Source of the DNA: Desulfatirhabdium sp040755275
Lineage (GTDB): Bacteria; Desulfobacterota; Desulfobacteria; Desulfobacterales; Desulfatirhabdiaceae
Reading direction: 5' to 3'
DNA: 5,462 bases
NCBI GenBank assembly: GCA_040755275.1
Contig: JBFMBE010000207.1
Location: 1 to 5,462, forward strand
The position numbers and the translations under genes were made by a program. Numbering within the stretch: position 1 is the stretch's first letter; each line of letters starts with the position of its first letter. Below, piece by piece: positions 1 to 5,462 of this stretch. The notes beneath the pieces are model-generated. The model was not told where the DNA came from, did no database searches, and worked only from the letters and a program-made list of their open reading frames with translations.

Positions 1-302
1 CGGAAGGAAGCCGCGAGAAGTCTCTCGGGGTGGTCCCAGTCCGTTTCGATCCAGAGAACGTTGCGGCTGTTCAGGTTGAAATCCCGGAAAATGCGTATTC
101 CGAGGGTTTCTGCGACGCTGGATTTCGTCAGGGCCGGTCGGATCCAATTGGCGACAACGAGAAACCGCTTCAGATGGACGACTTCCGGTATGGCTGTCGT
201 CAGATCGATGACCAAAAGGTCGCAGCAAAGATCCCAGTTTTTGCGCCTTCCAGAGCGCTTTCCGGAAGGGTTCCAGCGATAGGTGCCGTCGAAGACGATC
301 AT
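1..302 (-). CDS. Unrecognised protein, last visible gene of the operon (3' end cut by window edge)
   Basis: An open frame of 100 codons without a stop runs from an ATG at 302 off the left edge, so the gene is partial at its C-terminus. The start is chosen because a purine-rich Shine-Dalgarno-like stretch (AAGGGG, 312-307) precedes it, and because the same frame offers no usable start between it and the decarboxylase stop at 316. Only 13 bases separate the two genes, so it is very probably co-transcribed with the decarboxylase. The protein begins MIVFDGTYRW, then has a basic patch (SGKRSGRRK, about residues 13-21), a CC pair near residues 26-27, and a mixed hydrophobic/charged region with several Trp residues ending around WIETDWDHPERLL. 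I see no signal peptide or membrane segment in the visible part. I do not recognise the family and assign no function. That it is a real gene is inferred from the open frame, ribosome site and operon position. Confidence 0.72.
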   Translation of the reverse strand, partial: MIVFDGTYRWNPSGKRSGRRKNWDLCCDLLVIDLTTAIPEVVHLKRFLVVANWIRPALTKSSVAETLGIRIFRDFNLNSRNVLWIETDWDHPERLLAASF

Positions 303-306
303 TTCA

Positions 307-312
307 CCCCTT
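307..312 (-). promoter_or_regulatory. Ribosome binding site of the unrecognised downstream gene
   Basis: AAGGGG lies 4 bases upstream of the ATG at 302, inside the 13-base gap after the decarboxylase stop. It is the main reason for calling a gene there, since the reading frame is cut by the window edge. Confidence 0.5.
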
Positions 313-315
313 CCC

Positions 316-1614
316 TCATTTCCAGAATCGGCAGACATCTTCGAGTCGTTCCCGATCCTTCAATACCACGAAGCGTTCCCCGTCGTCTTCATAACCGATG
401 AATTTCGGCAGCTGCCGACTGTTGTATCTGGACCACATGCTGAAGGTGTAGGCCCCGACATCGTGAATGAGGACATAGTCGCCTTCGGCCATATCGGGCA
501 AATGAACGTCTCTGGCCAGGACGTCTCCGGCGAAGCACAGGGGACCTGCGACGACGCTTGGGGAAGCGTGCCGGTCGGTTTTGAGCATGCCTTTGTCGTC
601 GACCACCGTCAGCTCATGGTGCCATTCATCGGAACGATAGCATTTGCGCAGGAACATGTCGGCTCCGACATGGATCATGGCCGTTCGCGTGTCTCCGGAT
701 CGCTTCACATATTCGATGCGGCTTGCGGCCCAGGCCGTATTGGCGTGGATCCATCTGCCGAATTCGGTGATGAGGCGGTATTGCTGAAGTTCGGGAAACC
801 GTTCGAACAATGCCCGGCTGTATCCCTCCATGTCGATGACAACCCCATCGCGATGATAGGACACGGGAAGTCCGCCGCCGATGTCGAAGATGCGGATGCG
901 GTCCTTCGATGTCCGGCGTCGGACGTCGGCAGCGAAGTCGAGAACCCGTTTGACACCGCTCAGCAACAGTTCCGGGCCGCATCCCTGAGAGCCGACGTGC
1001 ACGTGAACCCCGACCAGCCACGGATAACGCATGAAGCGGTCGATGAGGGCGTCCCGCGATTCGAGGAGCGGCTCACCGAATTTCGAATAGGTTCCCGCCA
1101 CACTCGTCATGGCAATTTGGCCCGTACCGACCTGGGGGTTGATCCGGATGCCCACGCTCCGGACAGGAGAGCCGCAGGCGATGATATCGGCCATACGATC
1201 GAGTTCGAGGATGGAATCGGCGTTGATGTGGACAAGGGTTTGAAGAGCCGTTCGAATCTCGGAGCGGGTTTTCACCGGAGAGTCGTATACGATGCGTTCC
1301 GGTGGCATGCCCGCTTCCGTCGACAAGGCAAGCTCTCCGATGGAGGCCGCCTCGAGGCCCGCACCCGCTGCTCGGATGGCCTCCAGAATCCGGAAAAGGG
1401 GATTGGCCTTGACGGCGACGGCATGAAGGGTCGTCGAAGGAAACAGCGATTGAAGATGGCGGATGCGTTCCGCCAGATAGCCCAAATCGATGAACACGAC
1501 TGCGGAATCGGATTCCAGGATCAGGCCGGGCGTCCGAAGGGCCTTCTGCAAAACGGTGCTCATCTGTGCTTCGTCGATCCGTCTTCTGGATAGGGATGTC
1601 ATGGGCGATGTCAC
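316..1614 (-). CDS. Fold-type III PLP-dependent amino-acid decarboxylase (LysA/ODC superfamily), substrate uncertain
   Basis: The 432-residue protein has the full set of alanine-racemase-fold decarboxylase motifs. These are AVKANP with the PLP Schiff-base lysine K69, TYSKFG near 175-180, HVHVGSQ at 204-210, the glycine-rich phosphate-binding DIGGGLP at 244-250, EFGR at 284-287 (usually EPGR), GPLCFAGD with the catalytic Cys360 and Asp364, and GAYTFSM at 387-393 followed by YNSR. Length matches LysA-type enzymes (about 400-430). Known members decarboxylate meso-diaminopimelate, ornithine, arginine or carboxynorspermidine in the cytoplasm. Here the residue after the catalytic Cys is Phe; DAP and ornithine decarboxylases carry Glu or Asp there to hold the distal end of the substrate. 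Lysine biosynthesis should therefore not be assumed. The start is a GTG whose GTGA overlaps the waaA stop by 4 bases, implying translational coupling. ATG codons at residues 5 and 18 are alternative starts. The superfamily is certain; the substrate is open. Confidence 0.9.
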   Translation of the reverse strand: MTSPMTSLSRRRIDEAQMSTVLQKALRTPGLILESDSAVVFIDLGYLAERIRHLQSLFPSTTLHAVAVKANPLFRILEAIRAAGAGLEAASIGELALSTEAGMPPERIVYDSPVKTRSEIRTALQTLVHINADSILELDRMADIIACGSPVRSVGIRINPQVGTGQIAMTSVAGTYSKFGEPLLESRDALIDRFMRYPWLVGVHVHVGSQGCGPELLLSGVKRVLDFAADVRRRTSKDRIRIFDIGGGLPVSYHRDGVVIDMEGYSRALFERFPELQQYRLITEFGRWIHANTAWAASRIEYVKRSGDTRTAMIHVGADMFLRKCYRSDEWHHELTVVDDKGMLKTDRHASPSVVAGPLCFAGDVLARDVHLPDMAEGDYVLIHDVGAYTFSMWSRYNSRQLPKFIGYEDDGERFVVLKDRERLEDVCRFWK

Positions 1615-2918
1615 TTTCTGCTGGCGAGCATTGCCATCAGCCCGGCGGCATGGCGTTGCGATGCCCCCTGGTGCCGCTCAAGGGCCGCACGGCCGCGGCG
1701 CCCCATCTCCCGGGCCCTGTCGGGGAAGAGCAGCAGCCGCAGCGCATGGTAATGCAGGGCGTTTTCGTCCTCCACCGTGAGCCCGCCTCCAACGCTTTCC
1801 AGAAGTTGCCTGGCGTCGAGGAAATCCTCCATGTGCGGGCCATACAGGACGGGTTTGGCCCAGGCGGCCGGCTCCATCACGTTCTGCCCGCCGGTCGCTA
1901 CAAGGCTTCCTCCGCAGAAGACGACATCCGCCAGCCCATAGGCTTCGAAGAGATCCCCCATCGTGTCGAGGAGCAGCACATCCCATCGAACCGTCGGGTC
2001 CTGCTCCCGCTTGTCGAGAAGCGTTTTTCGGACGAAGCGGAGGTGACGGTCGTTCAGTGCGGATACGATCCGAGGGATTCGGCGCAGATGGCGGGGTGCC
2101 AGGATCATTCGAAGCTCCGGGATCCGGTTCTTCAGCCGTCTGTAGGTATCGATGAGCATGACGGGTTCGGTTCCCCGAAGGCTTCCGGCCAGGAAAACCG
2201 GTGAACCATCCGAAAGGCCGTAGGCGGCGCGGATGTCGGGGAGCTTCGAGGGGTCGGTGCGGTCGCAAAGCCGGTCGAATTTGGCGTTTCCATGGACGAC
2301 GATCCGGTTTGCAGGTGCTCCCAGGGATGCCATTCGATCGGCATCCGCTGCATGAATCATGCTGAACCAATCGATGGCAGACAGGATTTCGGCCATCAGG
2401 GGACGGATCCGGTGGTATCGTCCGATGGACCGGGAAGAGATGCGGCCGTTGACCAGCGCCATCGGAATTTCTCTCTTCGATGCCTCGACAATCCAGTTGG
2501 GCCACAATTCCGTTTCGAGGAATACCAAAAGATCCGGTCGGATGCGGTCGAGGGCTTTCGCAACGAAGGGAACGACATCGAAGGGTGCCTGGAAGAGGGA
2601 AACCCCTTTCGGCATACAGTCCACCCCATGGCGAAGGCCGTGAGGGGTCATGGCGGAAAGCACGACGTGAAGATCCGGGGCCAGGCGTTGCAAGGCTGCG
2701 ACGATGGATTCGGCTACCGCCATTTCCCCCATCGATGCGGCATGCATCCAGACGAGCGGACCGCTCGGAAAGGAGCGACGAAAGGGATACCGTCCCAGGC
2801 GATCCGGGAGCTGTTTCCGGCTGGGCGCATCGATGAGGCTGTATCCGATCCACGGGGCACATCCCATGGCGAACAGAGCGTAGCTTCCCCAGCGATAGGT
2901 GGTGTACCAGGAGCCCAA
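1611..2918 (-). CDS. waaA: 3-deoxy-D-manno-octulosonic acid (Kdo) transferase
   Basis: This enzyme transfers Kdo from CMP-Kdo to the lipid A precursor at the inner face of the cytoplasmic membrane, the first step of lipopolysaccharide core assembly. The 435-residue length is typical. A hydrophobic N-terminal anchor (about residues 3-28, with WYTTYRW) precedes the GT-B fold. HAASMGE at 59-65 contains Glu65, matching the family's catalytic Glu in the HAxSxGE motif. Further family motifs are APFD (111-114), ETELWPN (135-141), NGRISSRS (157-164), GNAKFDRL (210-217), APRH (274-277) and, in the donor-binding domain, GGSLVATGGQNVMEPAA (336-352) followed by LYGPHMEDF. Compared with the usual GGHNxLEP, His is replaced by Gln. 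The start is TTG, the first codon after TGA-TCC in the same frame as the upstream gene. ATG at residue 18 would remove the membrane anchor, so TTG is preferred. No strong ribosome site is seen, which suggests coupling to the preceding gene. Whether it adds one, two or more Kdo residues cannot be read from the sequence. Confidence 0.95.
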   Translation of the reverse strand: MGSWYTTYRWGSYALFAMGCAPWIGYSLIDAPSRKQLPDRLGRYPFRRSFPSGPLVWMHAASMGEMAVAESIVAALQRLAPDLHVVLSAMTPHGLRHGVDCMPKGVSLFQAPFDVVPFVAKALDRIRPDLLVFLETELWPNWIVEASKREIPMALVNGRISSRSIGRYHRIRPLMAEILSAIDWFSMIHAADADRMASLGAPANRIVVHGNAKFDRLCDRTDPSKLPDIRAAYGLSDGSPVFLAGSLRGTEPVMLIDTYRRLKNRIPELRMILAPRHLRRIPRIVSALNDRHLRFVRKTLLDKREQDPTVRWDVLLLDTMGDLFEAYGLADVVFCGGSLVATGGQNVMEPAAWAKPVLYGPHMEDFLDARQLLESVGGGLTVEDENALHYHALRLLLFPDRAREMGRRGRAALERHQGASQRHAAGLMAMLASRK

Positions 2919-2921
2919 GGA

Positions 2922-4868
2922 TCAAAATCCCGTGATGTCGAGGATGCGGTCTTGCAGAATCCGGAACAGGAGCAGTTCCTTGATGCAATCTCGATTGGGC
3001 GCGAATCGGGTCTTTCCCGTGATCCCGTTTCTGCCCGGTATGGCCAGAAGCTGGCTTCGGATATCCGAGCGGTAGCGGATGTCGGGCCGGGTGACCGTTT
3101 CAAAAAGCATGAGCGCCGAATCGTAGGTAATGGCTTCGACCAGTCCCGGCTTTTCGTTGTAGAGCTCCATGCACATGTTCGAGAACCGTCTGGCCTGTTC
3201 GGCGTCGCTGTCGGGATCGAAGGCGTCCGTAAACACGAGCTCCGAATCGATGGAAGCGGCAAGGGCGCGTGCGGCCGAGGTATGCCAGAGGTTGGTTCCC
3301 AGAATCAGCCTGGGCTTGAGATTGTAGAAGTTGAGCTGTGCGAGAATCCGTCCGGTCTTTGTCGGTGACTCGGGAAGGAACAGGACGTCGATATCGTTGC
3401 GGGGGGCGGCGGTATCCTGCTGCGCTTGGGTGTCGCCATTCGTCGATATTCCCGTCAGCTTCTGGATGGGGGCTGCATAATCTGCAGCGACCGGATCGTA
3501 GGATTCAACACCGATCACGGTTCCTCCGGCTGCCTCGACCTTCTCCACGAAGGCTTTCGTCATGCTCGTGCCGTAGGGTTCCTTCGGATAGAGGACGGCA
3601 AAGCGGTTCAACCGCCTGCTCTTGACGGCATAGTCCACAAGTCGTTGGGCTTGCATTTCCGGCGTGATGAAATGACGGAACACCTGATTTCCGATCTGGG
3701 TGATCTTTTCCTTCTGGGTGAGGGTGAGAATGGGAATTCCGGCGGATTGCGCCGCTTCCGCCGCAGACTCCGCCGATCCGATCGGCCCCAGGATGGCGGC
3801 CGCCCGGGCTTCTCCAAGCTCTCGAACGGCTGCTATCGACCCTTCGGGCGTGGACTGGTTGTCCTGGATGAGAACCGTGACCGAATCGGAAGGGCGGCTG
3901 CTCGTAAATGCGTACTGAGCAAGCTCTACGCCGCGAAGCGCCCGCTTTCCGTAGGCTTCATAGGTACCCGTCAGCGGCAGAATCACCCCGATGGTGTGTT
4001 TGGCGAATTCCGACTGCCGGCTGATCTGAAGGGCCAGCTCGTCGATGCGTGCCCGTCGGGCGTGGTTCGGAAAATCCCGTTTGAACCGATCGATGGCTGC
4101 AAGAGCCTTGTCAAAGGCTTCCTTCTGGACGTAACCGCCTGCCGCATGATAGAGCAGGTCACCCTGAATGTCGGGAAGGCCCGTTCGGTTCAAGAGCCGC
4201 ATCAGCTCGTCCGGATCGGTTCTGGCGGCGATGGTTTCGAACTGCTCCTGGAACTGGGTTCGTGTGGCTGCATCGACGGTGGGGATGGCCTGGGCGTAGG
4301 TGAGCAGGGCGTCACCCGGTTTTCCGGAAGCATCATAGGCCTTGGCCAGCCAATCGATGGTTTCCCGATAGACATCCGGACTGAGACGCTGCTTCAGGAT
4401 GTTTCCGGCTCGTTGAATGATGCCGCCGTAATTCTTCATCTGGAAATAGATGGGGAAGGAGGCGACTTCGGCCGATGCCGCCAGGGCGCTGTTCGGAAAA
4501 TCGAGCGAGAGTTTTTGGAAGGCCGAAAGGGCCTGGGAGAGGCGGCCCTTCTCCCGGTGGATCAAACCGACTTTGAGCAGACTGTCTGCAACCCAGGATC
4601 CGGCCGGATATCGGTTCAGATAGGCCGTGTATGCTTCGAGGGCCTTGTCATAGTCTTTCTGGCGAAACGACATTTCAGCAGCCTCGAACAGATCGTCTCC
4701 CATATCCGCCGGTTTGGGTGCCGGAGCGGGTGGTTTGGGGGTCGGTCGTTCGAGCGCCGGCCGGTCGGGGATGGCGACCTTGGGCGGTGGGGCGCATCCA
4801 AATCCGATCAGGGCGATCCATGCGATCACCCATGTCGTCCGGAGGAATTGTCTCATCTTTTCCAACAT
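2922..4868 (-). CDS. Probable outer-membrane lipoprotein with TPR repeats and LivJ-type binding domain (penicillin-binding protein activator / LpoA-LppC-like)
   Basis: The 648-residue protein (from the ATG at 4868) begins with a short basic N-terminus and a hydrophobic stretch ending in IGFGC, so Cys25 is the likely lipidation site. The -3 residue is Gly, off the usual Leu/Val/Ile. A proline-rich linker follows (about 26-53), then helical tetratricopeptide-like repeats such as DDLFEAAEMSFRQKDYDKAL and the EKGRLSQALSAFQKL unit (about 58-285). The C-terminal half (about 291-648) is a type I periplasmic-binding-protein domain opening with IGVILPLTGTYEAYG and containing AILGPIGSAES and FAVLYPKEPYG. 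This TPR-plus-LivJ layout matches LpoA/LppC proteins, which in E. coli reach through the periplasm to stimulate PBP1A; solute binding instead is possible. The ATG at 4868 is chosen because AGGA lies 8 bases upstream and it gives a compact signal peptide. An ATG at 4913 lacks a ribosome site and would add 15 residues; an ATG at 4856 is also possible. It is the first gene of the operon, with its TGA 3 bases from the waaA start. Confidence 0.85.
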   Translation of the reverse strand: MLEKMRQFLRTTWVIAWIALIGFGCAPPPKVAIPDRPALERPTPKPPAPAPKPADMGDDLFEAAEMSFRQKDYDKALEAYTAYLNRYPAGSWVADSLLKVGLIHREKGRLSQALSAFQKLSLDFPNSALAASAEVASFPIYFQMKNYGGIIQRAGNILKQRLSPDVYRETIDWLAKAYDASGKPGDALLTYAQAIPTVDAATRTQFQEQFETIAARTDPDELMRLLNRTGLPDIQGDLLYHAAGGYVQKEAFDKALAAIDRFKRDFPNHARRARIDELALQISRQSEFAKHTIGVILPLTGTYEAYGKRALRGVELAQYAFTSSRPSDSVTVLIQDNQSTPEGSIAAVRELGEARAAAILGPIGSAESAAEAAQSAGIPILTLTQKEKITQIGNQVFRHFITPEMQAQRLVDYAVKSRRLNRFAVLYPKEPYGTSMTKAFVEKVEAAGGTVIGVESYDPVAADYAAPIQKLTGISTNGDTQAQQDTAAPRNDIDVLFLPESPTKTGRILAQLNFYNLKPRLILGTNLWHTSAARALAASIDSELVFTDAFDPDSDAEQARRFSNMCMELYNEKPGLVEAITYDSALMLFETVTRPDIRYRSDIRSQLLAIPGRNGITGKTRFAPNRDCIKELLLFRILQDRILDITGF

Positions 4869-4875
4869 CCCGACA

Positions 4876-4882
4876 TTCCTTT
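4876..4882 (-). promoter_or_regulatory. Ribosome binding site deciding the lipoprotein start
   Basis: AAAGGAA on the minus strand, with its AGGA core 8 bases before the ATG at 4868. The alternative ATG at 4913 has no comparable site. This element would be coding if that upstream start were used. Confidence 0.55.
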
Positions 4883-4908
4883 CAAGCGATAAGGGGTTTC
4901 GTCTGCCT

Positions 4909-4938
4909 TTCATACACCGATATGCGTCTTCGGGTCAA
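4909..4938 (-). promoter_or_regulatory. Possible sigma70-type promoter of the envelope operon
   Basis: On the minus strand TTGACC (4938-4933, five of six matches to TTGACA) is followed after 18 bases by TATGAA (4914-4909, four of six to TATAAT). Transcription would start near 4902, leaving a leader of about 35 bases before the ATG at 4868; this fits the chosen start and excludes the ATG at 4913. A second TTGACT at 4963-4958 has no good -10 partner. This is a pattern match by eye only. Confidence 0.3.
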
Positions 4939-4994
4939 TGGTGATGGCCCCGCAAACAGTCAAGCCCTCTCATTTGACCCGCAGGAAGGCGGGT
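4931..4994 (-). promoter_or_regulatory. Two mutually exclusive small stems upstream of the operon
   Basis: Read on the minus strand, ACCCGC (4994-4989) can pair with GCGGGT (4982-4977) around a 6-base loop. Alternatively CGGGTCAA (4981-4974) can pair with TTGACCCG (4938-4931) across a 35-base loop. Both use the 4981-4977 segment, so they cannot form together. The distal arm also contains the proposed -35 hexamer. On the plus strand the first stem is followed by GAATTTT, a weak terminator-like tail, but no plus-strand gene precedes it. Role unknown; chance is possible for stems this short. Confidence 0.25.
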
Positions 4995-5002
4995 GAATTT
5001 TG

Positions 5003-5027
5003 CTCAGCAGCGGAAAAACTCAGCAGC
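5003..5027. repeat. Short direct repeat CTCAGCAGC
   Basis: The 9-mer CTCAGCAGC occurs at 5003-5011 and 5019-5027, a 16-base period, just outside the left border of the large palindrome. It could be a binding-site pair or a remnant of repeat-element insertion; its meaning is unknown. Confidence 0.4.
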
Positions 5028-5038
5028 CCGAGCTCGTA

Positions 5039-5133
5039 GGATCGGGCGGATGGCCAAAATGCAAAGAATGGTTTGCTGGTTTCCAACAGCCTGTTTTTCA
5101 AACCAAAACAAATGAAATGCGTCCGCCCGATCC
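5039..5133. repeat. Left repeat copy bounded by perfect 12-base inverted motifs
   Basis: GGATCGGGCGGA at 5039-5050 is perfectly complementary to TCCGCCCGATCC at 5122-5133, leaving 71 bases between them. These resemble terminal inverted repeats of a small element or the closing stem of a structured RNA. The left motif is followed by TGGCCAAA, which is mirrored in the right copy. Confidence 0.75.
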
Positions 5134-5228
5134 AACGATCTCCGGCTGCTTCAAACAGTTTCCGCTGCTTCGCAAAACACCGCCCTCCTGCTGGAGACCC
5201 GGCTTTGAAGGGAAATCGGTGGTTAGCG

Positions 5229-5270
5229 ACTTGTTGCGACTTCATCAAACCTGATGGTCCCGCAACAAGT
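5229..5270. repeat. Central hairpin at the palindrome's axis
   Basis: ACTTGTTGCG (5229-5238) pairs perfectly with CGCAACAAGT (5261-5270). Inside a symmetric 4-by-4 internal loop, CATCA (5243-5247) pairs with TGATG (5252-5256) over an AACC loop. No T-tract follows on either strand, so it is not a typical intrinsic terminator. Its centre (5249.5) lies within a few bases of the symmetry point of the two large arms. Confidence 0.7.
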
Positions 5271-5372
5271 GGATTTTCCCGTGCTTTTCGTAAATGTCGG
5301 GCATCAGCGGGGTGGCTGGGGAAGCCTTTTGAGCTTGCTGCGAAAACGTGTTTGAAGCCGCCGGATATCGTT

Positions 5373-5462
5373 GGATCGGACGGACGCGCTTGAACGAATG
5401 GACATTGAAAAGCAAGCCGTTGCGATTCCACGAGCCTGTATTCACGGTTTGGCCATCCGTCC
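5373..5462. repeat. Right repeat copy, variant 12-base inverted motifs, cut by window edge
   Basis: GGATCGGACGGA at 5373-5384 pairs with TCCGTCC at 5456-5462, where the window ends. The start-to-start spacing of 83 bases equals that of the left copy. Both arms of this copy carry the variant base (A at 5380, T at 5460), which keeps them complementary. The sequence just inside the outer motif (TTTGGCCA, 5449-5456) mirrors TGGCCAAA of the left copy. Confidence 0.7.

Larger units (their letters stand above)
5039..5462. repeat. Large imperfect palindrome: two inverted copies of an intergenic repeat unit (MITE-like or structured-RNA element)
   Basis: The left arm from 5044 rightward matches the reverse complement of the right arm from 5462 leftward. 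Positions pair with a constant sum of 10506 through 5157/5349, so there is no net length difference. My hand count gives about 79 of 114 identical bases in that stretch, with a core of 36 of 39 (5119-5157 against 5387-5349). Weaker similarity continues inward until both copies meet at a central hairpin near 5250. The whole 424 bases hold no credible gene: open frames across it (for example 4970-5431 minus) have no recognisable domain and arise on both strands, as expected for a palindrome. The right copy appears truncated by the window edge. It may be a miniature transposable element pair, a repeat-derived regulatory RNA or a protein-binding palindrome. The repeat is certain; its class is inferred. 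Confidence 0.8.

Noticed and set aside
283..1593. 436-codon open frame on the plus strand opposite the decarboxylase
   Set aside because: It lies entirely antisense to a gene with a complete set of conserved motifs, has no recognisable domain, and long antisense frames are common in GC-rich coding DNA.
1678..2988. 436-codon minus-strand frame overlapping waaA in another frame
   Set aside because: Its translation is rich in Pro, Arg and Ser without motifs, while the overlapping frame is unmistakably waaA.
2292..3368. 358-codon plus-strand frame across the waaA/lipoprotein junction
   Set aside because: It is antisense to two well-supported genes and no family is recognisable.
3426..4892. 488-codon open frame on the plus strand opposite the lipoprotein gene
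   Set aside because: It is a shadow of the TPR/LivJ lipoprotein: low-complexity Gly/Asp/Arg-rich translation, no domain and no supporting ribosome site.
4911..4913. ATG at 4913 as the lipoprotein start
   Set aside because: It has no ribosome site, overlaps the proposed -10 element, and would add 15 charged residues before the signal peptide; the ATG at 4868 is better supported.
4977..5001. Plus-strand intrinsic terminator (ACCCGC stem followed by GAATTTT)
   Set aside because: The stem is only 6 pairs, the T-tract is short, and no plus-strand gene lies upstream to be terminated.
4970..5431. 153-codon minus-strand frame across the palindrome, plus overlapping frames at 5000-5254, 5073-5393 and 5245-5445
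   Set aside because: Open frames on both strands arise from the inverted repeat; the translations echo each other (RPIQRSPAASN, RPIQRYPAASN), as expected from repeated DNA, and no domain is seen. If many genomic copies keep the frame open this should be revisited.
5039..5462. CRISPR array or integron attachment site
   Set aside because: There are only two inverted copies with a conserved core and variable middle, no regular direct repeat-spacer pattern, and no integrase or cas gene in the window.

Overview
The window comes from a Gram-negative bacterium. It encodes a Kdo transferase for the lipid A inner core and a probable outer-membrane lipoprotein related to activators of penicillin-binding proteins. 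Base composition is GC-rich. The overall style (tetratricopeptide-plus-LivJ-type lipoprotein next to waaA, TTG and GTG starts) fits a sulfate-reducing delta-proteobacterium (Desulfobacterota, perhaps Desulfobacterales). That placement is an impression from protein character, not a demonstrated assignment.

All real genes lie on the minus strand and read right to left as one tight operon. First (4868 to 2922) is a lipoprotein with a proline-rich linker, TPR-like repeats and a C-terminal periplasmic-binding-protein domain (LpoA/LppC/'penicillin-binding protein activator' type). Second (2918 to 1611) is waaA/kdtA, with a TTG start that follows the previous stop by a single codon in the same frame. 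Third (1614 to 316) is a fold-type III PLP-dependent amino-acid decarboxylase of the LysA/ODC superfamily; its GTG start overlaps the waaA stop by 4 bases. Fourth (302 to beyond the left edge) is an unrecognised protein whose first 100 codons are visible. The spacing implies co-transcription and probably translational coupling. The first two genes act at the envelope (peptidoglycan synthesis control and lipopolysaccharide core). The decarboxylase may feed the same envelope programme, but its substrate is not clear: the residue after the catalytic Cys is Phe rather than the acidic residue of DAP or ornithine decarboxylases.

The right end (about 4869 to 5462) has no convincing gene. Next to the operon it carries a possible promoter and two mutually exclusive small stems. 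Beyond that, 5039 to 5462 is the most unusual part of the window: a roughly 420-base imperfect palindrome made of two diverged, inverted copies of a repeat unit that meet at a central hairpin. Each copy is bounded by a 12-base motif in inverted pairs, and the pairs differ between copies by a compensating base change. This looks like a mobile or structured intergenic repeat (MITE-like or RNA-forming) and probably continues a few bases past the right edge.
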